From NCBI GenBank assembly GCA_965153355.1, contig OZ231127.1, positions 38,812,001-38,876,000 of the forward strand: a DNA stretch of 64,000 bases. Reading direction: 5' to 3'. Each line of letters opens with the position of its first letter. Position 1 is the stretch's first letter. The notes beneath the pieces are model-generated. The model was not told where the DNA came from. It did not search any database and saw only the letters and a list, made by a program, of their open reading frames with translations. Below, in pieces: positions 50,600-63,445 of this stretch. The position numbers and the translations under genes were made by a program. The stretch comes from Flaccisagitta enflata. Taxonomy: Eukaryota; Chaetognatha; Sagittoidea; Aphragmophora.

Positions 50600-51530
50600 C
50601 ATTTTAGTAAAGTCTTGAATAACTAATGTTTATAATTGTAATACGTCTTAAACACCAAAAAATATCTACGACAATATCAAAATCTCATCATACCTACCTG
50701 GCCTTACTAGTTTATGTTTATCATGCTCTTCACAGTTTTTAAGGCTTTGCTCAACCAGTTATAACCTTCCGAATGTCCTTCGATCACCTTCCGGAAATCA
50801 GGCGGATGTCGCATCAACCTTCTTGGTTTCCTTTTTTTGCATCTTCATGGCCAACCAAGAGGAAAAAGAAATTCATCATGCTATTGATGCTCGTTGCTTT
50901 GCCATTCGGAGATCTGAATTAAGTCTGGTCTAAATTCCTTGTGAAGGTTAAGGAAAAGTAATCAAGCATCGTTCGCGGGATCTCCTGCGGTTTATCGGTG
51001 TTATCGTGACCGCTGATGCGCAATTGCAAGCATATTGCGTTGTTGAATAAATCAGCGATTCTGCATTGATTAATGATCAAATGAACATTCATCTTCGCGC
51101 AAATTCTGGTTTATCAAATCCACATTTGTAGTTTCCTCTACAAGCTAATAAAAGTCGATGACACGTCCCTGCATTTTCCCCACAGACCGGCGCCGCACTG
51201 ACAACAGCAAATGACAAACATAAATTTTGTTTTCCCCTCGGAAAATTCAATTGTACGTTAGTCCGTCAAATAAAAACGATTGTATTGGAAATCTAAGCGC
51301 CTTATATCTCTGTAGATACGATACAACTAGAAAGGTCGTTAAATAGCGCAACGTAAATCGCGCGATGAACATAATTCCATCGCAAAAAGTGCTGACGTCG
51401 CGTCGGGGTAGGGTTTTTAAGTCCTATGTTTTGGGACGCTCCCGTATCAGGATCTCTCAAATTTCGGTTTAGTGCAAACATTTGCGTAACGATCATCTTT
51501 CGGTCAAGAGGCAGGGACTTTATTGTGCGT
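50600..51530. other. No gene or recognisable repeat
   Basis: Unique-looking sequence with no defended feature. Confidence 0.45.
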
Positions 51531-51537
51531 TTTTACA

Positions 51538-51714
51538 TTTTTAGTCGCGTGCTACGCGTCCGTCCGTCGGTCCGTCCGTCCGTCCGTCACACTTTACTTT
51601 TTTTGGTTTTTGCGGTTTTTGGCCTCACTGCTCCTGCCCAAATGGTCTGGTGACCTCAATTATGGCCCCTGCCCACCCGCACGCGACTGGGGTAGCCGTG
51701 TATCCGGCCTTGTT
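51538..51714 (+). mobile_element. Family 1 copy L
   Basis: TTTTTAGTCGCGTGCTACGCG (local hairpin with a CTA variant), short GTCC array, body as copy A, distal word GCACGCGACT (51679-51688, exact complement of W), end CCGGCCTTGTT. Confidence 0.7.
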
Positions 51715-52444
51715 CTCAATCATCACAGGCCCACGGCCTCTTTTAGAGTTGTTTACGAGTCCGCAAAAAGAAAAGAAAAGTTAAAGGAAAAAAAGTTAGG
51801 AACAAGAAAGGCGACAAATGGGCGAGCATCTGAGTCATTTAACGTGCGCCAAATCGCCTCTTTATCCAGTCGTATTTGTCTGTCTGTCCGTTGGTAGGTC
51901 CGTCGCTCAGAGGTCAGGCGCACCTGTAAATTGGCTTTGTTTTGTTAGTTTGTTTTTTTTTTTTTCTCGGGGAAAAAAGTTTTTCCGCCGCTTGCACGCA
52001 ACACTTTAAGTAACTAGCATCGGCATCGGTCGTTCATTCAGTCTTTCGATTACGAGTCGTGCTTCACTTTTTCCTCCTTCGTCACTGTCCCTGCCCAACC
52101 CTGCCCAAACCATGCGATGCGACTGAAGCAGCTCCGAGTATCCATCCAGCATCACGCGATCGGCCGCTATAAAACATCGAAGGCCCAAAGCCGAAAAACA
52201 TTATCAAATTAAACGATTCTACTGACGTGGTCGATTTCAATGGCCGAATTTACTTGTTCCGGTTTTATGGTGGAATTTTTTTACTGGTCTATGGATTTCG
52301 TGGGTATGAAAGAAATTTGACTGAGGTCCAAAATGTAAGAACACCATTCCTGTTACATTTCCATGTTTGTACTGGATATCAAGTTACGAACATTACGAAC
52401 ATGTCGTCCTACCAACAGACCTAATTACGTACCTTCTTACCATA

Positions 52445-53561
52445 CAGTGGCGCACGGGAAGGTACTGCCAATACTGCCATGGCATTACTTTTTGTTGGAC
52501 ATCAAAAACTTTTGGACACAAATTTAAAAAAAAAAAAGAAGGATAATGAAAATAAAAATGAAAAAAAGATAAAGGAAAAAAAGGAGGAAAAAAGGAGAAA
52601 AAAGGAGGAAAAAAGGAGAAAAAAGGGAGAGAGAGAAGCAAAACTAAGTTGTGAAACTACAGGGAGTACCACGCCAAACAGGACCAAAGAAAACGATGTA
52701 TCTCAGCTTCTAGAAATGGTAGAATGATTCTGTTGACAGGTTCAGAAAGCCCTCAAAAAACAATTTTTTTAATCTGTATTTTGCCAAAGGCTCATTAAAA
52801 ATCTGAATCCCTTTGTATTGTTGAAAGCAAAAGCACAGTTTTTACTTTGAGTTTTTGCTTGTTCTGTTGTGTATTGACAAGCATCCTTTTATCCCACTCT
52901 CATTTCCATTCAAATGGTGCCATAATCCTGGCGATGAGCTTGAATTAAAGATATTGTGAGGTAGAATCATAACTGTGCAGAAAATGAGAAAATTGTATAA
53001 CATTGATTGGTTCCAGAGACTTTTTTGTCAGTTTCATCACAAAACAGTCTCATGTGCATTGACAAATTATTCAATTACTATATTTAATGATAGAATTTTG
53101 CCCAAGGTCATGAGGGAATCCTAATCTTCAAAGTCCTAGCTTAACTGACAAACACTTCTGACCATTTTTTGTCATCTATATTTGTAAATGGCAGGGAAAA
53201 TCTAAGGAAAAACCTCACAGAGGGGTGGAATTTGGCGTTTTTTGCTAAAAAACGGCATTTTTTCATGGTTTTGCTGAGGTCAAATGTTAACCATGACTAG
53301 CAAAAGTCTGTATCATTCAAAAATCGTCTGAAGTTATCTCTTAGAAACAGTTTTCAGAAATGATTTTGCACTTCTAGAAGCAGAAATACATTGTTTTCTT
53401 TTGTCCTGTTTGATGTGAAACACCCTGTATAGCAGAAATCACTGTTTTTTACAGTTGCAGGACAATAAACACTGGTTAGTATCTGTTGGGACTAAATTTG
53501 TCGGACACAGTTTGGAGGTTGGCAGTACTGCAGTAGTACTGCTTACTCCCCTACGCCCATG
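52445..53561. mobile_element. hAT-like non-autonomous element, 1.1 kb
   Basis: Left end CAGTGGCGCACGGG; right end CCCCTACGCCCATG, whose complement matches at 10 of 14. Flanks TTACCATA (52437-52444) and CTACCATA (53562-53569) agree at 7 of 8, as an aged 8-bp duplication. CAGTGGCG-type ends and 8-bp duplications are hAT features. Subterminal GTACTGCC motifs occur near both ends. No transposase frame; interior A-rich. Confidence 0.5.
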
Positions 53562-53929
53562 CTACCATATATGTGAAGTCGCTTAGCAAGCGAGTGAAAA
53601 TATGACAAGTGGAACAATATCCCTCACTATACCCAAACTGAAATTAATGGAAGAGGGCCTTGTGAACCCTCACTGACTAGTTAATACGCGCACCACTCCT
53701 AGTTTTCCATAAAACATCATTCGTGATAGAACTTGCAACGTTGTGCCTTTTATTGCAGTATTGTTGAATTGCAGGCCTGACTCTGGCCGTCATCCAACCG
53801 TCGTTTCTAATTCATCCTTTTACCTCGCTATCAATGTTTCATTGCGATGATATGACAAGGCAAATGAAGGAATCTTTAAAGGGGTGAAATACGGATGTCG
53901 GACCGGAAAGAGGTATTATCAAATGGTTG

Positions 53930-54370
53930 GTTTGATGGATAGTTGTGTGAATGGATGGATGGGTGAATGAATGGATGGATGGGTGTTGGAAAGGATGCTT
54001 GTTTGGATAGATGGATCGATGAACCGTTTCACGTATGGATAAATGATTGGACGGATTTAATGACATATACTCAAATGGCTGAATGGTTGAATGAATGGAT
54101 GGATGGATGGATGGATGGATGGATGGATGGATGGATTAATGGATGAGTGGATGATTGGATGAAAGGAAGAATGGATGAATGAAAAAATTAATAAATGAAT
54201 AAATGAATGAATGAATGAATGAATGAATGAATGAATGAATGAATGAATGAATGAATGAATGAATGAATGAATGAATGAATGAAAGAATGGTTGAACGGAT
54301 GGACGAATGGGTGGATGGATAAATGTATGGACGGATGGATGGATGGATGAATGGATGAATCGATGGATGT
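53930..54370. repeat. (ATGG)n/(GAAT)n minisatellite
   Basis: GGAT- and GAAT-type tetranucleotide units over 440 bp. Confidence 0.9.
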
Positions 54371-54489
54371 AGAACGAATGACTCAAAGATGAACTAAGGC
54401 GAAGGCACCTGTGATTGTTACATGCATACATAGCCTATGTATGCGTTTATCATAGGGATACAGATAGAATCATCTGAGGCGGCAGTTAA

Positions 54490-55265
54490 ACTGAAATACC
54501 GGGGGCGCATGACTTTGATGGGAGAAAGAGCGGGGCGATGGCTGCGAGGACGACGGCGAACGTGGCAGAGGTAGTGACAGTGGCCATGGAGGCAGAAGCA
54601 GTGGCAGAGGAGATGGCAGCAGAGGCAGTGGCGCTGGTAGCAGAAGCAGTGGCAGTGCCCATGGTGGCAGAAGCAGCGGCAGTAGCCAAGGAGGCAGAGG
54701 CAGTGGCAGTTACGATGGTAGCAGAGGCAGTGGCGATGGCAGCAGAGGTAGTGGCAGTGGCCATGATGGCAGAGAATGGCAATAGCGATGATAGCGGTGG
54801 CAGTAGCCATGGGAGCGGAGGCAGTGACAGTGGCCATGGTGGAAGAGAATGGCAAAATCGATTTAGGCATTGGTAGCAGAGGCAGTGGCGATCGTGGCAG
54901 AGGTAGTGGCAGTAGTGATCGTGGCAGAGGCAGTGGCAGTGGCCTTATAGCTGAGACAGTGGCAGTGGCCGTGGTGGCAGAGGCAATGGCCATGATGGCA
55001 GAGGCAGTGGCGATGGTAGCAGAGACATTGGCAGTTGCCATGGTGGCAGAGAATGGCAATAGCGATGATATCAGTGGTAGCAGAGACAATGACAGTAGCC
55101 ATGGTGACATGTCAGAGGCAGTGGCCATGGTGACATGGCAAAGGACGTGGCCATGGTGACATGGCAGAGGGAGTGGCAGTGGTTATCGTTACAGTGGCAA
55201 CAGCGATTGACTTTGTGGTAACGGCGACTGTGTCAGTGGCAACGACGATTTCACTAACCGCGGCG
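54490..55265. repeat. GGCAGTGGC-type minisatellite
   Basis: Imperfect 6/12/18-bp units of GTGGCAGAGGCA and CATGGTGGCAGA over about 775 bp. It is open in several frames on both strands because units are multiples of three. I treat those frames as non-genic. Confidence 0.75.
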
Positions 55266-55404
55266 GCAAATAATGCCGGCCTCGCTGACAGGTGATGAAA
55301 CTGAACCGGGACTGGAGAGATGAGAGCAAAGGGGAAATTCCGGTCAGCCTTAATCTAAGGTCCAAAGCAACCGGGGCGAGATAATTGAATATCAAACAGG
55401 GGAA

Positions 55405-56180
<776 letters not shown>

Positions 56181-56417
56181 ACAACGAGTATAAAACCCTC
56201 AGCTCCACGTTGGTATTTCCTGATCAAATCTGCGGATTTTTCCAAAAAAGTCGTGTTTCTTTAATTTCTTCATACAGATTTTGATTCTCGTAGCAGATTT
56301 CGATCTTGGCTTGGAGGCGAGAAGCAAGACTCGAAGTTGAACTATTTTAGTTTAAACTTAATGAAATTGAATTTGGTTCCATACAAATGTGCGTTACATA
56401 CATCTTGCCCTCTGTCT

Positions 56418-56426
56418 TTCTTTCTC

Positions 56427-56466
<40 letters not shown>

Positions 56467-56735
56467 TTTTTCTTTTTTTCTTTTTTCTTTTTTTCTTTTT
56501 TTCTTTTTTTCTTTTTTTCTTTTTTTCTTTTTTTCTTTTTTTCTTTTTTTCTTTTTTTCTTTCTTTCATCTTTTTCTTTCTTTCTTTTTTTCTTTCTTTC
56601 ATTTTTTCATTTTTTCTTTTTTCTACCTTTCTCTCTTTCTTTCTTTCTTCACCCTTTTTTCCTTTCTCTCTTTCTTTTTTCCTTTCTTTCTCTTTTTCTT
56701 TTTTCTGTCTATCTTACTTTTTTTTTCTTTCATTC
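56418..56735. repeat. (TTTC)n/(TTTTTC)n tract
   Basis: About 320 bp of T-rich TTTC units leading into family-1 copy H. Confidence 0.9.
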
Positions 56736-57828
56736 TTTTTAGATGCGTCCTCGCATCTCTATAAGAGGGTATGTCCCTTGGTAGGTCTGTCTGTCTGAAT
56801 GTCTGTCTGTATGAAATAGGAAAATTTCAAAACGCGATTTTCAAGGTTTTCTCTTCATTTCTCTTCATATTTCTTCTTGTCTTTTATATTTCTTTTGTCT
56901 CTTTCATCTCTTTCGTCTCTTTTGTCTCTTTTGTCTCCTACATGTCTCTTATGTCTCCTATGTCTCCTATATGTCTCTTATATCTCTTTTGTCTGTTATT
57001 TCTCTTTTGTATCTTATGTCTCTTATGTCTTTTTTGTCTCTTATGTATCTTTTGTCTCTTTGTCTCTTTTGTCTCCTTTATGTCTCCTATATGTCTCCTA
57101 TATGTCTCTTATGTCTCTTATGTCTCTTATATCTCATATCTCTTACTTCTCTTATGTCTCTTATATCTCTTATGTCTCTTATGTCTCTTCATGTCTCTAT
57201 ATGTCTCTTATGTCTCCTCATGTTTCCTCATGTCTCTTCATGTCTCTCCATGTCTTTCCAAGTCCCTTCATTTCTCTTTGTGAGAATGAGGCGGGGGGTG
57301 TGAGGAGGGAGGAGGGGAGGCGGGGAGGGGGGAGGCGGGGGGAGGGTGGGGGGAGGGAGGAGGCGTGGGGGAGGGGGGAGGCGTGGGGAGGGTGGGGAGG
57401 CGTGGGGAGGTGTGGGGAGGGGTGGGGAGGTGGGGGAGGGGTGGGGAGGCGGGGGAGGGGTGGGGAGGCGGGGGGAGGGGGGTGGGGAGGCGTGGGGAGG
57501 TGGGGGAGGGGTGGGGAGGTGTGGGGAGGTTGGGAGGCGGGGGAGGGGTGGGGAGGGTGGGGGGAGGGGTGGGGGAGGGCCGGGGAGGCGTGGGGAGGGT
57601 GGGGAGGCGTGGGGAGATGGGGGGAGGTGGGAGGCGGGGAGGGTTGGGGAGGCGTGGGGGGGAGGGGTGGGGAGGCGTGGGGGAAGAGAGAGGAATCAGT
57701 TTATATCTTTCTCTTTTCTCTGAATCTTTTTATTTTCATATTATTATATCTTAATATCTTAATAAATTGTATGATAATATCTTATGTCTAAAGAGGACGC
57801 ATCTATTGGACATCTCTTGGCCTTGTTT
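56736..57828 (+). mobile_element. Family 1 copy H carrying two large tandem arrays
   Basis: 5' end TTTTTAGATGCGTCCTCGCATCTCTATAAGAGGG; W = AGATGCGTCCTC (56741-56752). Distal word GAGGACGCATCT (57793-57804) is an exact 12-of-12 complement, followed by CATCTCTTGGCCTTG. Between them are a TGTCTCTTA-type array (56875-57270) and a G-rich GTGGGGAGGC array (57286-57685). Flanks share a 15-mer (TTTTCTTTCATTCTT at 56723-56737 and 57826-57840). Open frames inside are array artefacts. Confidence 0.7.
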
Positions 57829-57844
57829 TCTTTCATTCTTGCTT

Positions 57845-57916
57845 ACCTTTTTGGGCAGCGGCCCCAAAGGATCCCTCTCTCTCTCTTTCTCTTTCTTTCT
57901 CTCTCGCTCTCTCTCG

Positions 57917-57992
<76 letters not shown>
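57845..57992 (+). repeat. Family 2 left-end fragment and (CT)n
   Basis: TTTTTGGGCAGCGGCCCCAAAGG at 57850-57872, then (CT)n with CGCT variants to 57992. Confidence 0.65.
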
Positions 57993-57998
<6 letters not shown>

Positions 57999-58084
57999 CT
58001 TGTTATTTCCTTTTCCACGCCACAGTTTCCTTTTGTTTTTCTCCCTGTCCGTTCAACTGATGCTGTCTTGTTTACGCGCGCGAT

Positions 58085-58400
58085 CGTGTTGTGGCGTTGG
58101 TGGCGGTGACGGCGGCGATGGCGGCGATGGCGGGGATTTCGTTGATTGCGTAAATAGCGACAGTGATGGACTGATGGTGGTGGTAGTGGTGCTGGTGGTG
58201 CTGGTGGTAATTATAATTGTGGTTGGGGTGGTAATGGTCGTGGTGGCGGTGGTGGGGATGGTGGCGGCGATCATGGAGATATTGAAGAATGTGACAGTGA
58301 CAGAGGTGACAGCGGTAGTGACAGTGGCAAAAAAAAACGGCGGTGACGGCGATGGGAACAGCGACGGCGGTTACGAGGGCGTTGGCAGCAACTCAATACG
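58085..58400. repeat. GGCGGTGACGG-type minisatellite
   Basis: GGTGGC/GATGGC/GGTAGTG units over about 300 bp, without a convincing gene. Confidence 0.65.
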
Positions 58401-58520
58401 GCGCAAAATTAGTGACGTCCGTCATGCAAAAAAGAGAGCTTTTTTCCGTCACATGTCGATTTCATACCCACGACTAAAGAAATTCCATTATGTGGGAAAA
58501 AAGAAAAGCCTGATTTGAGA

Positions 58521-58832
58521 TTTTTAGACGCGTCCTCGCATCACCATAATATGCTGTGTCCGTTGGTTGGTCGGTTGGTTGGTCAGTCGGTAACGCATTC
58601 ATAAAAACATCAAAATTATGCATTTTTTCAACAGTAAGGTAGTTTTAAACCAGTAAAAGTAGCACACATTTAGTAATTCATTCATTAAATCATTTATTCA
58701 TCCATAAATGACATTCATTTTAAAAAAATGCATCCATAAAAAACATTCTTTCATTAAAAAAACGTTTTTTCATTAAAAAAACTTTCAATCATAAAAATGA
58801 TCCATTCAAAGAGGACGCTTCGTTGGCCTACA
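58521..58832 (+). mobile_element. Family 1 copy I (GACGCGTCCTC subfamily)
   Basis: TTTTTAGACGCGTCCTCGCATC, GGTTGGTCGG array, body of CATTCATTAAA/CATAAAAA units, distal GAGGACGC (58811-58818, 8-nt match to W's complement), then TTGGCC. The last bases differ from other copies. Confidence 0.55.
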
Positions 58833-58839
58833 CTTTTAT

Positions 58840-59370
58840 TTTATAAGAGACCAGTCTATAAGAGACATGAGCCTGAGATTTACCAAAATTTTAAGAACAA
58901 AATAAGCGACAGCCCAGGCTGGGATTCATTTTTGAAAAAAAATCTTTTTTTGTTTTTCTGATAAAAATGAATTTTATTCAATTTTTTCAGAAAAAAAGGT
59001 TGAGTATCTTTAAAAATGACTTCTTTTTTATTTTTTATTTTGAAATCAGGCATTATATTGAAAAAAACATGGTGATGATCAAGTTTAAGATACAACTGTT
59101 GTAAGTAAGGTACTTTTATATAATTTTTAACATCGAAGAAGTTAAGAACAACTTAAGAGAATTTCAGGCTGAAAATAGCTAAAAATTTGAGAACACCCAG
59201 GCTAAGTAAGAAAAAGCTGTTTCTTTTTTGAAAAAAAATATAATTGGCCTTGTTTATTCTTTTGTTCTGATATTTTTGAAGTGGTGCTACGTTCGAACGG
59301 ATGAAATGCCAATTCAAGCTAAGAAAGCGACAACATAAACGACCCCAAAAACAACAGCAACAGCAACAGC
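58840..59370. other. No gene seen
   Basis: AT-rich sequence with many poly-A/T runs. Confidence 0.5.
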
Positions 59371-59375
59371 ATTGC

Positions 59376-60042
<667 letters not shown>

Positions 60043-60317
60043 TGTTGCAGGTGTGAATTTGAACAAAAAGGTCTGGAGATACGTTTGTTATCTTTACACA
60101 TTTTCATGGATCGAGCGTAAATTCATAAAAAAGAACGACTGCTCAAGTCTACACAAAGGGATTTCCAATCATTTGATAATCGTGTTAATCTCCTGGACGA
60201 CCAAACGTAAACAAACATTAAGAAAACTTCTCGTATTTACAGGGCAAACCGTTTCTTCTTCATCTTAGCGGTGTCAACGTTTTTTTTCTCATAAATTGTC
60301 TAGAGAATAAGTTACAA

Positions 60318-60376
60318 ATGCCAATCGCTAGGACAGTCGTACTCGCGGTCATCGTCGTCGCCGTGGTTCTACTGAG
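60318..60376 (+). CDS. Candidate secreted-protein gene, exon 1 (signal peptide)
   Basis: ATG at 60318 opens 19 codons (MPIARTVVLAVIVVAVVLL): a short basic start and a hydrophobic core, a textbook signal peptide or signal anchor. It stops being useful exactly at CTGAG|GTAACG, a good donor, with two bases over. Those two plus the first base of exon 2 make AGC (Ser), giving continuous sense. The exon is too short to stand out as an open frame. Intron 1 (60377-61042) contains family-1 copy J. Confidence 0.55.
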
Positions 60377-60743
60377 GTAACGGTGCCATTGGCCACTAAA
60401 TAGTTAATCAACAAAGCTTGATACACCAGTTGACAGCAATTAGACTGTTTGACAGCCGATGGTAAATTCAAAAAGATGTAACTGGAATAACCCTGAGAGT
60501 CGCTTTACTTGGACATGGGCACTGGGCAGTATCAATGCCAAACAACGCATGTATAGGTGCAACATATGTATGGATGGGCGTGCGCCGCAATGTGCCGGGC
60601 CGATTTCGCGTCATCCGAAAATTCGCGATACCAACCTACTAACCTTTGAAACCTTCAGGGAGAACTTTCTTCCTTCCTTCCTTCCTTCCTTCCTACGGAC
60701 AGATACGCCCTCTCATGGAGTCGCTTAGCAATCGACAAAAAAT

Positions 60744-60957
60744 ATTTTTAGTCGCGTGCACGCGACTCTATGACCCACTCTGTCCGTCTGTCGGTCCGTC
60801 CGTCCGTCGGTCCCACTTAGCTTTTTTTAGCTTTTTTTAAGTTATTTAAGGTAAATTTAAGTCAATTTACATTTAGTCTCTTAGTCTTTTGGTCTTTTAG
60901 TCTTTTGGTCTCATGGTCTTAACAACCGCACGCGACTGTAAAGGGTTGTCCTTGTTT
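60744..60957 (+). mobile_element. Family 1 copy J, in intron 1
   Basis: TTTTTAGTCGCGTGCACGCGACTCTATGACCC at the 5' end, GTCC array, AAGT-rich body, distal word GCACGCGACT (60928-60937, exact complement), end GTCCTTGTT. Same subfamily as copy B. Confidence 0.7.
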
Positions 60958-61042
60958 TGAAAGTTTCCAGTATTACAAAGCTCACACTGAATGTGTTAAT
61001 GCATCTCACACTGAATGTGTTAATGCATCTCTCATATCTCAG

Positions 61043-61241
61043 CTGGATGGAAGCGGCGTCTGGAAAATCCCTGAACCACGCCACGGCCAACGTGCGACAA
61101 CTGGGGAGCAAGAGAAACGCGACGATTCGCGACTTTTCCCTCAATGGACGCCAACATTTCAGCGCCCTGCCTCAGAATTTGCGACAGAAAAACGACCCAT
61201 TTTGGACGAGCCCCTACAGATTTGATAAATTCATGGAGAAT
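61043..61241 (+). CDS. Candidate secreted-protein gene, exon 2
   Basis: Acceptor CATCTCTCATATCTCAG precedes 61043. The exon gives one base then 66 codons (WMEAASGKSLNHATANVRQ..., PFWTSPYRFDKFMEN), ending in phase 0 at AAT|GTTATA, a weaker donor. Without splicing the frame would run 16 codons further to a stop at 61289. GC-rich coding composition contrasts with the flanks. A signal-peptidase site could lie near AASG. A 24-bp tandem duplication (CTCACACTGAATGTGTTAATG-like, 60980-61027) sits just before the acceptor. Function unknown. Confidence 0.5.
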
Positions 61242-61494
61242 GTTATACTCAGTTTTTTTTTGTTTTGTTTTGTTTTTTTGGCTCATTAGAATTAGTAGCT
61301 TACATTATCAACCAAGTGAGCAAGGACTAGGCATAACAAGCATAACTGTTTTAGGCTATCGATATTTTTACATCATGTAGCAACTTTGGTAGGCTTTTAC
61401 CCTTCCTCATTCTCTCTCCTCCCCTACTCAAGAGCGATCGCGATTTGAGAGAATGAACGCTAAAGAAATTCACTTCCTCGCTAAATTTCATAAT

Positions 61495-61658
61495 AACAAG
61501 GCCGGATACACGGCCATCAGTTGCGGACGGGTGGGCAGGGGCGGAAATACGCGTTTTCCCACTTTTCAACTCGAGCGTAACGGACCAACCAACCAACCGA
61601 CCGACCGACCAACGGACGGACGAAGCCTCTTATAGAGCTGCGTGTCCGCAACTAAAAA
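61495..61658 (-). mobile_element. Family 1 copy M (AGTTGCGGAC variant)
   Basis: Minus strand: W is AGTTGCGGAC and the distal word is GTCCGCAACT, an exact complement, although both depart from the AGTCGCGGAC/GTCCGCGACT norm. The local complement reads GCAGCT and does not follow. End CCGGCCTTGTT. Confidence 0.7.
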
Positions 61659-62003
61659 CGATGATAATAATAGAAATAATGATATGATAATGATTATAAT
61701 AACAATAACAATAGCGCATGAAGCCTCCTTGACAAAAAAATTCTGAGTATGATCTTCTTCCCCCGGATCCATTCGTAGCTTCGCAAAAGACATGAAGGTG
61801 ACCGACGTTGTGCGACCATACTGCGATGTATGAAGCTTGGGGGAATGAGTGTTACCTAATCGTAATCCAATTCATTTATTGAATAAAAAATCCATCTTTA
61901 GAATTTTTTTGTAAGCTTAGGCGGAAAACCGCTAGAAATCCGCCAGTCCGTCCAAAACTTTTGATTTCAAAGTTGTTTTTAACATTTCTTGAATATTTTA
62001 ACC

Positions 62004-62490
62004 CTTTTTGGGCAGCGGCCTCAAAGGGCCGATGTCCTGTAGGACACAGGGGTGAACCATTACGTACGTCCCCCCCCCCCCGAAGCTTCTCAAGCCTCAA
62101 ATTTCCATCGGATAATATGGGAAATAGTCAAAATGCACACTTCCCATTGAATAACATGGAAAATTTACAATAAAAGCAAAAAGATGCATGTTTCCCATTG
62201 AATAACATGGAAAATTGATGAAAACTAAGAAATATGTAAAATTCCCATTGAATAACATGGCGAATTGACTAGAAATAAAAAAAAATGCAAAATTCCCATT
62301 GAATATCATGCAAAATTGCTACTAAGGCCTCAAATATGCCCTCTCAGGACGTATAGGAATTCACCCCTGTGTCCTACAGGACATCGGCCCTTTGGGGCCG
62401 CTGCCCTGCTCTCACTCCACTTCTTCAGCTAATCACTCCAAGCAGGGCATCGGGTACCGCTGACCATGTGCGATCCTTGGATGACTTGTT
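62004..62490 (+). mobile_element. Family 2 copy with ~50-bp CCCATTGAATAACATGG core
   Basis: Left arm TTTTTGGGCAGCGGCC plus GATGTCCTGTAGGACACAGG. Right arm (62355-62405) is its inverse. The 3' extension has a GCCCTGCT...AGCAGGGC stem and ends GACTTGTT. The core is about five ~50-bp units around TTCCCATTGAATAACATGG, unrelated to the cores of the other copies. Confidence 0.7.
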
Positions 62491-63190
62491 AACCTATCCT
62501 AACCTTGTATAACCTTCTTTTTTTAATTCTTATTATTCTTTTAACTGTATTGAACTGTTTTTAACGGTCTTTTTACCGTTTTTAACCGTTTCTTACTGTT
62601 TCTTTACCGTCTTTATTAAAGACTTTATTAAAGACTTTAACCGCTTTAACCTTTTTTTATAGTTTAACCTTTTAGACAATTTGTGTTAATGTAGGACGAG
62701 GCACACGACTGTTGCCCTCTTTTTCTATTATCTGTATTCTTAAAATCACTCCCTTAGCTCCATATATCTTCCACTATACGCTAGCCCCTATGAATACTAT
62801 CTCAAGAATTTAGGATCTAGTTCAGTCAAAGAATGCTGGTCTTGAAGTTGTTCGCTAGCAAACGCTTTACCATCGATTGACCTCCTAAATATTTTACAGA
62901 CCAATCTATAGCTCATTTTATTATTTTATGCTGCATTATTTCCATGTCATGTTGTTAATAAAATTGCTCCTTGGGCTTGGTGCTTGTGTAGTAAATTTCA
63001 TCGAAAGCAAATATGCCGCGGCATAAATGACCAAAATATTTATAGTCAAACTCATGCAGTGGGAAGCCGCTACCGGCCACAGTATCCATCGAACCCGCTT
63101 AGGGGCAAGAGGGGTCACGAGCATTCTTGTGGCATAACAATCCAAAACTCTTTTCTTTTTGTCCATGGCATGGTCCCGTAATCTCGTCCA
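62491..63190. other. Intronic/intergenic, no gene seen
   Basis: Contains ACTGTTTTTAACCGT-type short repeats at 62535-62660. A minus-strand frame at 62936-63304 is open but lacks supporting signals. Confidence 0.4.
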
Positions 63191-63193
63191 GAG

Positions 63194-63445
63194 GAAGAAG
63201 GTGAATTCGCAGACGAGGGTGAAACGTGCGCAAGGGAGCAAGGAAATAAAGTGTGGATTGTCCTGAGACCTTGCAACAGATGGTTGGTTCTCTCCAATCG
63301 TCACTGTCGAGATAGCTCAAATCCTTTGTCAAAGAATAAAGTCTGCGTGAAATACACACACAAACTTTGGATGCAAGATCCCGACGTGAATTGGTATGCG
63401 TCTGAAACAATTCAAATCGGAGGCGGAAGGAAGAACAGGCTGTAG
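63194..63445 (+). CDS. Candidate terminal exon, Cys-containing, unknown
   Basis: Open from 63182 to a TAG at 63445. An AG at 63192-63193 would allow phase-0 joining to exon 2 of the candidate secreted gene, after a pyrimidine-rich run. The product has four cysteines (ETCAREQ, RPCNRW, RHCRDS, KVCVKY) and aromatic residues (KLWMQDPDVNWY), ending in a basic GGGRKNRL. A disulphide-bonded secreted domain is plausible. The junction is not proven; other exons may intervene. Confidence 0.35.
   Translation, partial: EEGEFADEGETCAREQGNKVWIVLRPCNRWLVLSNRHCRDSSNPLSKNKVCVKYTHKLWMQDPDVNWYASETIQIGGGRKNRL

Noticed and set aside
54418-55159. 236-aa minus-strand and ~110-127-aa plus-strand frames rich in Ala/Thr/Val
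   Set aside because: Period-3 minisatellite open on both strands; no unique domain.
57300-57791. Gly/Arg-rich 125-304-aa frames
   Set aside because: G-rich tandem array translated in several frames.
62936-63410. 103-122-aa minus-strand frames
   Set aside because: No splice or start support; the overlapping plus-strand exon candidate has better composition and a phase match.
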